Shown here: piece after piece, positions 18,925 to 27,571 of the stretch | Position numbering within the stretch: the stretch's first letter is position 1 | How the letters are laid out: every line of letters starts with the position of its first letter | Assembly (NCBI RefSeq): GCF_006491645.1 | Contig: NZ_VDCZ01000002.1 | Coordinates: forward strand, 186,001 to 250,000 | From: Flavobacterium profundi | Lineage (GTDB): Bacteria > Bacteroidota > Bacteroidia > Flavobacteriales > Flavobacteriaceae | DNA: 64,000 nt | Direction: 5' to 3' | Notes under the pieces: model-generated | What the model saw: the letters and a program-made list of their open reading frames with translations, nothing else | Databases searched by the model: none | Told to the model about the DNA's origin: nothing | Position numbers and translations under genes: made by a program

Positions 18925-21900
18925 ATGCCAAAAAAAATACTCTTTTTATTGCTTTGCTTTGTGTTATCCATTTCTTTTAGTCAATCACAAAATATTGATG
19001 TTTGGGATTTTGGGGCTACACCATTAGATACGAACCTATATACTAATCATTTGAATGAAACAACTATTAATTCTTGGTATGATGGTAGTATAACGCCTGG
19101 TAGTACCAGTATTAATTTACCCACAAGCTTTACAGCTGGAGATTTATCATGGACTGGTAATAGCGGTGATCGATTACGAACTACAAATACGAATTTAACT
19201 CGTTATGATGCCAATATTGCTAGTGTAACTAATTTTAACGGAAGAATATATTGTAATGGAACTCCCAATCTTTCGAATGGCATTCCTACCAATAGATTTA
19301 TGCAAATAACCTTAAATGAAGATGATGAAGTAAGCATTATATCTAGAACGGATGCTGGTGGAGATTTAACATTTATGGATGAAACTAATCCATCTTTGCA
19401 AACTGACATGATTAACTTAACTTCAACAAGTGGTGCCACTACTGAAGCTAAATTTGTAGCAAAAAACACAGGTACTTTTAAACTTTATGTAGCCAATGGA
19501 AAAGCTAGTTTTTATAGAATTTACCGAAAAGCGGCAGTATATACAACCGTTTCTGGGTCAATTGATGTGACTCAAGCAGCTTCAATTCCTAATTCATATG
19601 CTGTTGTTTTTACCAATCTAGCTGGAAAATCTTGGACAGCACAAATGAATGCAAATAATACGTATCAAATTGATTTACCTCAAGGATATAGTTATACAGC
19701 TAGTTTAATGGATGCGAATGGTTTTATTATAACGAATGGTCAGTCATTAGACTTATCGACAGTAATTACTCCAACATTTACTCATGATATCACAATTTTA
19801 GAAGTTTCTTTATATGAGGTAACAGGCTCAATCATTGGTTTAAATACGAATATAAATGACTTGCAACTATTATATACAGCTGATTCATCGAGTAATACTG
19901 TATTTGTACCAACGCCTGTAATCAATTTTAATACGAGTACTTATTCGGTGCAACTTGAAGCTAATATTGCTTATACAATTACAGCAAATGGAGTAAATGA
20001 TTATGAATTAGACTCCAATACAATCACAATAGCAAATTCTAATACGAATTCTAATATTACTTTTTCTCCAAAACCAACGTATCCTGTTTCAATTACGACA
20101 ACAGGATTAACAACTACTGAAGAAAGTAATTTGCAACTTACTTTTTCAAATTTAAATGAACCTAATTATACCTATTCTTTTTCATCAATTAGCGGAATCA
20201 GTTTAAGAGATGGTGTTTATACTATTACTACAAGGGGTTTAGATCTTTATCCAATGCAAATGGCATTGACATCTAATCTAGTTATCAATGGTAATCCTGC
20301 TTCAAAAAATATTGCTTTTGAACCTGTTACCAATTGGCCATTTAACGATCAAGTGATAACAACATCAAATTCAGCTTATAAAGGCTTACTTTTTTCTGGA
20401 AATATCTCCAACTCTATGAGTCAAGGACATTTAATCGCACAAGCTGGTTCTTCCATACAAGTACCTGTTAATGTGGGTGATAAAATAACTATAGATTATT
20501 ATTACTCTGCTAATTTTTCAATTGAAAATGGTGCTGTAATTAGTACTATAAATTCAACGGGAACAACTTCAACAACAGATAGTGTAGAATATACTTACAC
20601 AGGTTCAAATTCGGGTTACATTACGATAAACAATAATGCAACTACATATTTTACCAATATCAAAATAGGAGGAACACTACCTTACAGTGCAACAATTACC
20701 GTTGGAACAAACAAAGATTTTGCTACAATAAATGAAGCCTTATTGGCAGTTTCACAAATGGTACGAACTCCTTCAGAAAGAGTTACTATTCTTATAGATC
20801 CAGGAAATTATGAAGAAATGTTAGTTGTTGATCAGCCTTTGATAACCTTGAAAAATGCAGCTTCAAATCCTACAATTGGATTATTAAATGCAGGAGTAGA
20901 TATTGATCCAAATGCAGTTAGAATAACTTCTTATTACGGGCATGGTTATACGTATTACAGCATGTCATCCGATCAGAAATGGCATCAAGATGTATTGAAT
21001 GTAAACTTACAAAATGGTTATCCTTCCTATCAAAATACAGGAGCAGGAACAACTAATGGTTCCTATTGGAATGCAACCGTGGTTATTGCTGCAGATGGTT
21101 TTGAAGCGGAAGATATCATTTTTGAAAATTCATTTAATCAATATATTTCAAATAAAGAATCGCAAGATATTGTTGTAGCATGGACAAATGGAAGTCCAGG
21201 AAATAGACCTACAAATGCAGGTAACACAACGGTACAAAATAGAAGTTATGTTGAAAGAGCAGCTGCAATTGCTATTAAAAACAATGTGCAAAAAGTAATT
21301 TTAAATAAATGTAGAGTTGTAGGAAGACAAGATTCCTTTTATGGTGGAACAGGTGCTAGGGTGGCGGTTTATAAAGGAGAAATAATGGGAGCCGTGGATT
21401 ATATTTTTGGAGCCATGGATGTTGTCTTCTATCAAGCTAAATTAAGCATGAATGTAAGTGATGCTTCAAATGATTCAGCCTATATTACTGCAGCCCAACA
21501 AAGTACTGGGCGTGGTTTTTTAATGTATGAATGTACTATTACTACTGCACAACCAGGTTCAGAAACAGCTTCTATATACAGAGCAAAGCCAGGTTATTTT
21601 GGGCGACCTTGGCAAGCCAATACCAGTGAGGTTGTTTTTTATAATACTACAATTGAAACTTCAAATTATCCAGGTTTTGTAGGAAACTCATTGATTATGC
21701 CTTTAGGTTGGCAAAATACTCTTGGAGGAAATTCAAGCGGAATGTATGAATATGGAACTGTTGAACAATCCAACGAAAATAATACACCTAGCAGAGCTTC
21801 TTGGTCAACCTCTTTAAACACACCCTATCTAAATGATGGTACAGAAGTTACAACTTTCAATTTTACGAAAGGAAATGATAATTGGGATCCATTTCCGCAA

Positions 21901-22155
21901 TTAATTGCAGATGACTTATTAGGAAACACTCCTTTTGAACAAAATCGTGCGGTAAATGTATTTTCATTTAAGAACCATATCTACTTCAATAATGTAACCT
22001 CACTTACAACAGTTACAATTTATGCACTTAACGGTGCCTTGACTCAATCCTTTGAAATCAATTCAAACCAACAAATTGAAATGAATCAAGGAATTTGGAT
22101 CGTTGTTGTAAAGGACTCAATAAACCAAGATTCATTTAAAGTTATAACGTTTTAA
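18925..22155 (+). CDS. secreted multidomain CE8 pectinesterase with T9SS sorting domain
   Basis: 1076-residue exported protein. A signal peptide is followed by a non-catalytic beta-rich region opening with DVWDFGATP (residues 25-33), further beta domains (about 200-500), then the CE8 catalytic domain at about residues 590-965 and a C-terminal T9SS type A sorting domain (about 1005-1076). The CE8 marks are GRQDSF with Asp803, VDYIFG with Asp825 and GRPW at 893-896, the two Asp and the Arg being the catalytic set that removes methyl esters from homogalacturonan. De-esterification prepares pectin for the PL1, PL9 and PL10 lyases nearby. The N-terminal WDFG domain recurs in the small protein at 23590. 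Confidence 0.93.
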   Translation: MPKKILFLLLCFVLSISFSQSQNIDVWDFGATPLDTNLYTNHLNETTINSWYDGSITPGSTSINLPTSFTAGDLSWTGNSGDRLRTTNTNLTRYDANIASVTNFNGRIYCNGTPNLSNGIPTNRFMQITLNEDDEVSIISRTDAGGDLTFMDETNPSLQTDMINLTSTSGATTEAKFVAKNTGTFKLYVANGKASFYRIYRKAAVYTTVSGSIDVTQAASIPNSYAVVFTNLAGKSWTAQMNANNTYQIDLPQGYSYTASLMDANGFIITNGQSLDLSTVITPTFTHDITILEVSLYEVTGSIIGLNTNINDLQLLYTADSSSNTVFVPTPVINFNTSTYSVQLEANIAYTITANGVNDYELDSNTITIANSNTNSNITFSPKPTYPVSITTTGLTTTEESNLQLTFSNLNEPNYTYSFSSISGISLRDGVYTITTRGLDLYPMQMALTSNLVINGNPASKNIAFEPVTNWPFNDQVITTSNSAYKGLLFSGNISNSMSQGHLIAQAGSSIQVPVNVGDKITIDYYYSANFSIENGAVISTINSTGTTSTTDSVEYTYTGSNSGYITINNNATTYFTNIKIGGTLPYSATITVGTNKDFATINEALLAVSQMVRTPSERVTILIDPGNYEEMLVVDQPLITLKNAASNPTIGLLNAGVDIDPNAVRITSYYGHGYTYYSMSSDQKWHQDVLNVNLQNGYPSYQNTGAGTTNGSYWNATVVIAADGFEAEDIIFENSFNQYISNKESQDIVVAWTNGSPGNRPTNAGNTTVQNRSYVERAAAIAIKNNVQKVILNKCRVVGRQDSFYGGTGARVAVYKGEIMGAVDYIFGAMDVVFYQAKLSMNVSDASNDSAYITAAQQSTGRGFLMYECTITTAQPGSETASIYRAKPGYFGRPWQANTSEVVFYNTTIETSNYPGFVGNSLIMPLGWQNTLGGNSSGMYEYGTVEQSNENNTPSRASWSTSLNTPYLNDGTEVTTFNFTKGNDNWDPFPQLIADDLLGNTPFEQNRAVNVFSFKNHIYFNNVTSLTTVTIYALNGALTQSFEINSNQQIEMNQGIWIVVVKDSINQDSFKVITF

Positions 22156-22164
22156 AAATATAAT

Positions 22165-23505
22165 ATGAAAACTTACCTTTTAATTTTCTGTTCCCTAATC
22201 TATGCTATCAGTTCATTTGGACAGAATTATTACATGGCAACTCCACAAGGCTTTGGAGCAAATGCGACTGGTGGAGGTAATGCCACACCAGTTACAGTAT
22301 CTACATATACGGCTTTTAAAAATGCATTATTGTCAACTTCTCCTACAAATGCCGTAATATTAGTTTCAGGAACCATCGATTGCGAATATACGAGTGTACA
22401 ATTGAACAATAAATCAATCATTGGTTTACCAGGTGCTAGATTAAGAAACCTACAAATTACGGTTGGTAATTCCAGCACTTCTGCTGCTAATTCGGGTATT
22501 TTAAATATCAAACCAAATTCTAATAATGTGATTATTAGAAATCTAATTTTTGAAGGTCCTGGAGCATATGATGTTGATGGAAGAGATAATCTAACAAATG
22601 AAGGTACTAATGTTTGGGTGGACCATTGTGAATTTCAAGACGGGATGGATGGTAATTTTGATAATAAAGGTGCAGCTGATAACATTACTATTTCCTGGTG
22701 CAAATTTACGTATTTAAAAGCGCCAATTGCTGGTGGTTCAGGAGGTTCAAACGACCATCGTTTTACTAATTTAGTAGGTTCTTCCGCAACTGATGTTACA
22801 GCTGACGGTCATTATAGCATCACTTTTCAAAATTGTTATTGGGCAAATGGTTGTAAAGAAAGAATGCCGCGAGCAAGAAATGCCGAATTACATTTAGTAA
22901 GTTGTTACTACAATACTTCAGTTGCTAGTGCAAAAGCTATTGGACTAGGCGGTGGTACTAATAATTCAACTTGTTATGTAGAAAATACAAATTTTGCCAA
23001 TATAGCGAATGTGTATACTTATTATAGTGGTGATGGAGGAACAGTAGCTGTCGCATTCAATAATTGCTTAAATGGTGCTTCAAATGTGGGTTCCGTAACA
23101 GCACCATCTTATAGTACAACACCAGTTCCAGTAAATGAAGTTGAAAACTTATTAACTGATCCTACTTGTGGTGCTGGAGCTACGTTACAAGTCTCTGCAT
23201 CAGGAATTATTACACCTAGTAATTGTTCGACACTTTCAAACCCAAAAGTAAATGAGCAAACCATTCGTTTTTTTACTTCTATGGCAGATAAAAATATTGA
23301 AATTTATCTTCCATCAGCCATTACAAATGGAGTAGAAGTTGTTATTTATGCTTTAAATGGTCAACAAACAGATAAATTTGAATACAAAAATCTTTTAGCA
23401 AACGAGAGTATAAAAATTAATATTGAAAATTTAGCTAAAGGAGTATATTGTTGCAATGTAAAGTTTGATAATCAAATGGAATCTTGGAAATTCGTTAAAA
23501 ACTAA
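22165..23505 (+). CDS. secreted PL1 pectate lyase with T9SS sorting domain
   Basis: 446-residue polysaccharide lyase family 1 enzyme, calcium-dependent beta-elimination of de-esterified homogalacturonan. Signal peptide ends near ISSFGQ; the parallel beta-helix carries NVWVDHCEF near residues 149-157, the calcium-site region with Asp residues in DGMDGNFDNKGAADN just after, and the catalytic Arg block RMPRARNAELH near 233-243. The last 75 residues form a T9SS type A sorting domain (EIYLPS to SWKFVKN). It starts 9 bp after the pectinesterase stop and is probably co-transcribed with it. Confidence 0.93.
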   Translation: MKTYLLIFCSLIYAISSFGQNYYMATPQGFGANATGGGNATPVTVSTYTAFKNALLSTSPTNAVILVSGTIDCEYTSVQLNNKSIIGLPGARLRNLQITVGNSSTSAANSGILNIKPNSNNVIIRNLIFEGPGAYDVDGRDNLTNEGTNVWVDHCEFQDGMDGNFDNKGAADNITISWCKFTYLKAPIAGGSGGSNDHRFTNLVGSSATDVTADGHYSITFQNCYWANGCKERMPRARNAELHLVSCYYNTSVASAKAIGLGGGTNNSTCYVENTNFANIANVYTYYSGDGGTVAVAFNNCLNGASNVGSVTAPSYSTTPVPVNEVENLLTDPTCGAGATLQVSASGIITPSNCSTLSNPKVNEQTIRFFTSMADKNIEIYLPSAITNGVEVVIYALNGQQTDKFEYKNLLANESIKINIENLAKGVYCCNVKFDNQMESWKFVKN

Positions 23506-23557
23506 ATAAATAACTACTACTTTGATTTAACACTATAACTATTTTTTTAAAAATTTA

Positions 23558-23571
23558 CTTAATCGATTACG
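23558..23571 (+). promoter_or_regulatory. LacI-type operator before the 23590-30329 unit (site 4 of 5)
   Basis: CTTAATCGATTACG at 23558-23571 contains the TAATCGATTA core, with one outer mismatch in the palindrome. The start codon of the next gene is 18 bp downstream, similar to sites 1 and 3. It would control the six genes from 23590 to 30329, which are closely spaced. Confidence 0.7.
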
Positions 23572-23589
23572 AATATTAAAACTACAATT

Positions 23590-24387
23590 ATGAAAACAAA
23601 ATTACTTATCTGTAGCATGATTATGCTAATGCAATCCATGATTGTTTTAGGACAAACTAAAACTTGGGATTTTGGAAACGATGATACAACCTGGCCATTA
23701 AGCTCTGGAATAGGAACTTCTCCAATAGTTGTAGATAACCTTGGATTATATCCAATAGCAACAAATTCAAATTTTGGTGCGGTTACAAGTAGTAATGCTA
23801 CATTTGATGATGGATTCACTGCTCCAAGAAGATTTCAATTAAATGGTGGTGGTGGAGTAACAGCTCCAGTTTACATGCCTACACAACGTTATCTATTTTT
23901 CGATGTAGATGGACCTTGCACTGTTAAAGTTTGGTTTAAAACTGGAAGTAATGGTACGCAGAGAACGGTTTATGTAACTGATGGTAGCAATTTAATAGGT
24001 GAAGGATCTTCAAACGATGGAACAAATGCAGACTTAGTAATTTTTACTGCTAATTACACTTCACCAACAGGAGGTAGATTGTATGTGTATGGTAGTTCAG
24101 CTTGTAATTTATATAAAATGGAAGTTACTGGAGCAAATGTTAGTGCAACTTTAAGCAATGATTCTTTCACAAATGAAATTGCAACAAAAATTTATGCTAA
24201 TGAAAATCAATTATATATAACAAATATTGAAACGGAGAATACAATTTGGGTTTATAATTTAAGTGGTCAGCTAGTAAAATCTTTAACTACAACTGAAGAT
24301 ACAACTATGACTTTATTAAAAGGGTTTTATATCGTAAATGTCGAATCTTCTGAAGGAAATAAAAAGTCTTTTAAACTAATTATTTAA
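23590..24387 (+). CDS. small secreted non-catalytic WDFG-domain protein with T9SS sorting domain
   Basis: 265 residues: signal peptide to about residue 20, one beta-sandwich-like domain from KTWDFGNDD (about 22-30) to LYKMEV near residue 180, then a T9SS type A sorting domain (about 195-265). No catalytic motif of a known lyase, hydrolase or esterase is visible. The opening WDFG and closing aromatic-rich strand match the N-terminal region of the pectinesterase at 18925, so this looks like a free-standing copy of an accessory domain, possibly pectin binding. It is the first gene of its operator-controlled unit, which suggests a real role. The function is inference only. Confidence 0.75.
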   Translation: MKTKLLICSMIMLMQSMIVLGQTKTWDFGNDDTTWPLSSGIGTSPIVVDNLGLYPIATNSNFGAVTSSNATFDDGFTAPRRFQLNGGGGVTAPVYMPTQRYLFFDVDGPCTVKVWFKTGSNGTQRTVYVTDGSNLIGEGSSNDGTNADLVIFTANYTSPTGGRLYVYGSSACNLYKMEVTGANVSATLSNDSFTNEIATKIYANENQLYITNIETENTIWVYNLSGQLVKSLTTTEDTTMTLLKGFYIVNVESSEGNKKSFKLII

Positions 24388-24396
24388 AAAGAACCT

Positions 24397-25341
24397 ATGA
24401 AATTATTTGTTGTGCAAATACAAAAAAATAGCATTATCCTGATTTTTTTCATCTTGATAAACAGTAATGCGATGTTGTTATTTGCACAGCAAATGATTCA
24501 AAAAGATACTTCGTATACCATTCATTCTGAATATATAAAACAGAAAAGAAAATATCCTCAAATAACTATTGTTAAACCTGATACAACGAAGAATACCATA
24601 ACAGTAACTCATAATATCATTTACAATAAAAAGAATAACAAACCTTTACATTTAGATGCGTATTACTTTAAAAGTAAAGATAAATTACCTGCTGTGTTTT
24701 TAATTCATGGAGGAGGCTGGAAATCTGGTAATAAATCTATGTTACAACCTTTAGCGCAGTCTATTTCTAAAAAGAGATATCAATGTTTCTCCATAGAATA
24801 TAGCCTTTCTAATGAAGCAAAATATCCTCAATCTATTGATGATATTTTGGAAGCCATAACCTTTGTAAAAAAAGAAGCTGCAAAATTTAGTGTTGACACT
24901 TCAAAAACAGTAATCTTAGGTTGTTCTTCTGGCGGTCAAATGGCAAGTTTAATTGGAACAAAATATCCTAAAAAAATTCAAGCTATTGTTAATTTAGATG
25001 GCATATTAGCTTTTCATCATCCTGAATCAAAAGAAGGTAAATTAGCCTCAAAATGGTTAGGAGGTACTTATGAAGAAAAACCTGAGGTTTGGCAAGAAGC
25101 TTCAGCTCTTTCTCATGTTAATGAAAATACACCGCCCATTTTATTTATTAACAGTCAATTTGAACGTTTTCATGCTGGAAGAGACGACATGATTCAAATT
25201 TTAAATCAATATCACATTTACAACCAAATAAAACAAATTGAAAATAGTCCACATACTTTTTGGTTGTTCCATCCATGGTTTAATGAAACCACAATTTGTA
25301 TCACCCAATTTTTAGATAAATTTTTTAAATCAAATCCATAA
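24397..25341 (+). CDS. secreted alpha/beta-hydrolase esterase (BD-FAE-like), probable pectin deacetylase
   Basis: 314-residue exported hydrolase. An N-terminal hydrophobic signal runs to about residue 31. The oxyanion-hole motif HGGGW is at residues 104-108, the nucleophile elbow GCSSG places Ser at 177, an acidic residue follows around NSQFERFHAGRDD, and the catalytic His is likely in SPHTFW near 286. This is the pattern of carbohydrate acetyl/feruloyl esterases in plant-polysaccharide loci. Given the CE12 and CE8 neighbours, removal of acetyl groups from pectin is likely, but the exact ester is not shown. It starts 9 bp after the preceding stop. Confidence 0.82.
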   Translation: MKLFVVQIQKNSIILIFFILINSNAMLLFAQQMIQKDTSYTIHSEYIKQKRKYPQITIVKPDTTKNTITVTHNIIYNKKNNKPLHLDAYYFKSKDKLPAVFLIHGGGWKSGNKSMLQPLAQSISKKRYQCFSIEYSLSNEAKYPQSIDDILEAITFVKKEAAKFSVDTSKTVILGCSSGGQMASLIGTKYPKKIQAIVNLDGILAFHHPESKEGKLASKWLGGTYEEKPEVWQEASALSHVNENTPPILFINSQFERFHAGRDDMIQILNQYHIYNQIKQIENSPHTFWLFHPWFNETTICITQFLDKFFKSNP

Positions 25342-25342
25342 A

Positions 25343-26344
25343 ATGAAAAAGATAACAGTTCTAACAGGTATCCTATTGCTACTGAATTTATCCGCTTGTA
25401 AAAAGAATATAGAACCCGAAAGTACAATAGATGAGCAAGCCCAAAAAGAATCAACTGAAGTAAAAACCTATGCCGAAATTTCTATAAAAGAAGGTGGTCA
25501 TTGGGAAGGAAGAAAATACTTAGAAGGTACATTTAAAAATGTGGACAGTTTAAAAGTTCCTGCTGAACATACCGATCATTCATGGTATATTCGCTATGAA
25601 GGACCAGGTTGGGAAAGCAATAAAATTGGTTACCGACTCTATTTAGACTGGAGAAATGCAATTGATATTTTTGGTAAAAAAACAGACACCATGGTACTTT
25701 CTAAAGTAGGTCTAGATGGCTTCGATTCCTATCACGAAATGCAAAACTGGGGTTCCGATATTTTAAAAGCGGGCAAAGGTTTAGGTATTGGTGCTGTAGG
25801 TCGTTACGTGAATAAAGAAGTATTGCATTTCAACGAAGTAGATTCTACATTTGCTAAAACTGAAAATTTTGATAATCAATCTGTAGTTAAAGTGAATTAT
25901 TTTGGTTGGAAAACCAATAATCAAAAAACAAATCTTATTTCTAATCTAAGCATTTCAGCAGACGAAAGATACACAAAACACACTATCCAAAGTTCTGAAG
26001 CACTAGAAGGAATTTGTACTGGTATCGTAAAACTTAGCGATTTACCATTACTTCAAAAAGAAAGTGAAAATAAAAAATGGGGATATATAGCTACTTATGG
26101 TAAACAATCTTTAGTACCAGATCATTTAGGAATGGCTATCTTCTATAAAAAAGAAACTATAAACGAAATAACAGAAGGTAATTACGATCACGTACTTGTT
26201 TTCAAACCTACAACTTCAGCTATAACCTTTTATTTTTTAGGTGCTTGGGAACAAGAGAGCAATGGAATTCAATCTCAAAAGGAATTTTTATCTTATCTTA
26301 ATCAAAAATTAACCGAATTAAACGCTACAGATAAATTAAAATAA
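25343..26344 (+). CDS. DUF4861 family lipoprotein
   Basis: 333 residues with a lipoprotein signal ending in LSAC (Cys19). The body matches DUF4861: HSWYIRYEGPGWES near residues 80-93, YRLYLDWRNAIDIFG near 97-111 and GLDGFDSYHEMQNWG near 124-138 are typical. These proteins recur beside rhamnogalacturonan and uronate-degrading enzymes, but I know of no settled activity. Conserved Tyr, Trp, Asp and His residues in the N-terminal half could form a sugar site. It begins one base after the esterase stop and two bases before the GH105 gene, so it is translated with them. Confidence 0.85.
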   Translation: MKKITVLTGILLLLNLSACKKNIEPESTIDEQAQKESTEVKTYAEISIKEGGHWEGRKYLEGTFKNVDSLKVPAEHTDHSWYIRYEGPGWESNKIGYRLYLDWRNAIDIFGKKTDTMVLSKVGLDGFDSYHEMQNWGSDILKAGKGLGIGAVGRYVNKEVLHFNEVDSTFAKTENFDNQSVVKVNYFGWKTNNQKTNLISNLSISADERYTKHTIQSSEALEGICTGIVKLSDLPLLQKESENKKWGYIATYGKQSLVPDHLGMAIFYKKETINEITEGNYDHVLVFKPTTSAITFYFLGAWEQESNGIQSQKEFLSYLNQKLTELNATDKLK

Positions 26345-26346
26345 GA

Positions 26347-27570
26347 ATGAAAAATAAGAGTAAAATCCTAGTCCTACTTTGTTTTGGATATATTTTAATA
26401 CAATGTAAAGCTGATAAAAATAAAGCAGTCGCATCTGATTCAGATAATACTAATTATATTATTTCAGACACCTTAAAATGGTCGGAACGAATGGCTTTAA
26501 CCCTTATGGAGCAACATCCTAAAGCCTATCAAATTGACGACAAAGAGGAACCAAAATGGGACTATGTACATGGTTTAGTATTAACCTCTTTTGAAAAATT
26601 ATATGAAAAAACAAAAGATAAAAAGTATTATGATTACATTAAAGGTTATGCAGATGCAACAATCGATAGTTCGGGTGTAATCGCTTCTTACAAATATGAA
26701 AACTTTAATATCGATATGATTGAAGCTGGGAATATTTTATTCAATTTGTATGATACTACTCAAAATGATAAGTATTTGAAAGCCATGCAACTTCTTAGAA
26801 AACAATTATCAGAACATCCTAGAACTACAGAAGGTGGTTTCTGGCATAAAAAAAGATATCCTTCTCAAATGTGGTTAGATGGTTTATTTATGGCAGAACC
26901 TTTCTATGCACATTATACAACAAAATTTGAAAATGGAGCAAATTTAGATGATGTTGCGAAACAATTCGAACTCATTCAAAAACAGGCATATGATTCCAAA
27001 ACAGGCTTATTGTACCACGGCTGGGATGAAAGTAAAAAAATGGACTGGGCAAATAAAGAAACAGGAACTTCACCCAATTTTTGGTCACGTTCTCTAGGTT
27101 GGTATGCAATGGCATTAGTGGATGCTTTGGATTATTTTCCTGAAAATCATCCGAAACGAAAAGAATTAATCGCATACTTAAATCAATTAGCAAAAGCTTT
27201 AGCAAAACAACAACATCCTTCTGGTTTATGGTATCAAGTAACGAATCTAGGAGATAAAGAAGGAAATTATTTAGAAGCATCTGGTTCGGCAATGTTTGCA
27301 TATGCTTTTGCAAAAGGAGCAAACAAAGGCTATTTACCTATCGAATACAAAACAAAGGCTAATAAAGCTTTTGATGGCTTAATTGAAAAATTAGTAAAAG
27401 TTTCGGAAAAAGGTAACGTTATTATTACGCAAGCTTGTGCTGTTGCAGGTTTAGGTGGTAATCCTTATCGAGATGGCTCATATGAATATTATATCAACGA
27501 AAAAAAGAAAGATAACGATCCTAAAGCAACAGGACCTTTTATTTTAGCAGCAATTGAATTAAATCGATAA
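26347..27570 (+). CDS. GH105 unsaturated glucuronyl/rhamnogalacturonyl hydrolase, lipoprotein
   Basis: 407 residues, lipoprotein signal with Cys20 (YILIQC). The (alpha/alpha)6-barrel motifs are clear: NIDMIEAG with Asp123, MWLDGLFMAEPFYA with Asp178 (general acid, the Asp143 equivalent of YteR) and WSRSLGWYAMALVDALD near residues 250-266. It releases the unsaturated terminal uronate left by lyase action by hydrating the C4-C5 double bond. That product is what the KdgF-KduI-KduD branch consumes, so this enzyme links the outer and inner halves of the locus. Confidence 0.93.
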   Translation: MKNKSKILVLLCFGYILIQCKADKNKAVASDSDNTNYIISDTLKWSERMALTLMEQHPKAYQIDDKEEPKWDYVHGLVLTSFEKLYEKTKDKKYYDYIKGYADATIDSSGVIASYKYENFNIDMIEAGNILFNLYDTTQNDKYLKAMQLLRKQLSEHPRTTEGGFWHKKRYPSQMWLDGLFMAEPFYAHYTTKFENGANLDDVAKQFELIQKQAYDSKTGLLYHGWDESKKMDWANKETGTSPNFWSRSLGWYAMALVDALDYFPENHPKRKELIAYLNQLAKALAKQQHPSGLWYQVTNLGDKEGNYLEASGSAMFAYAFAKGANKGYLPIEYKTKANKAFDGLIEKLVKVSEKGNVIITQACAVAGLGGNPYRDGSYEYYINEKKKDNDPKATGPFILAAIELNR

Positions 27571-27571
27571 A

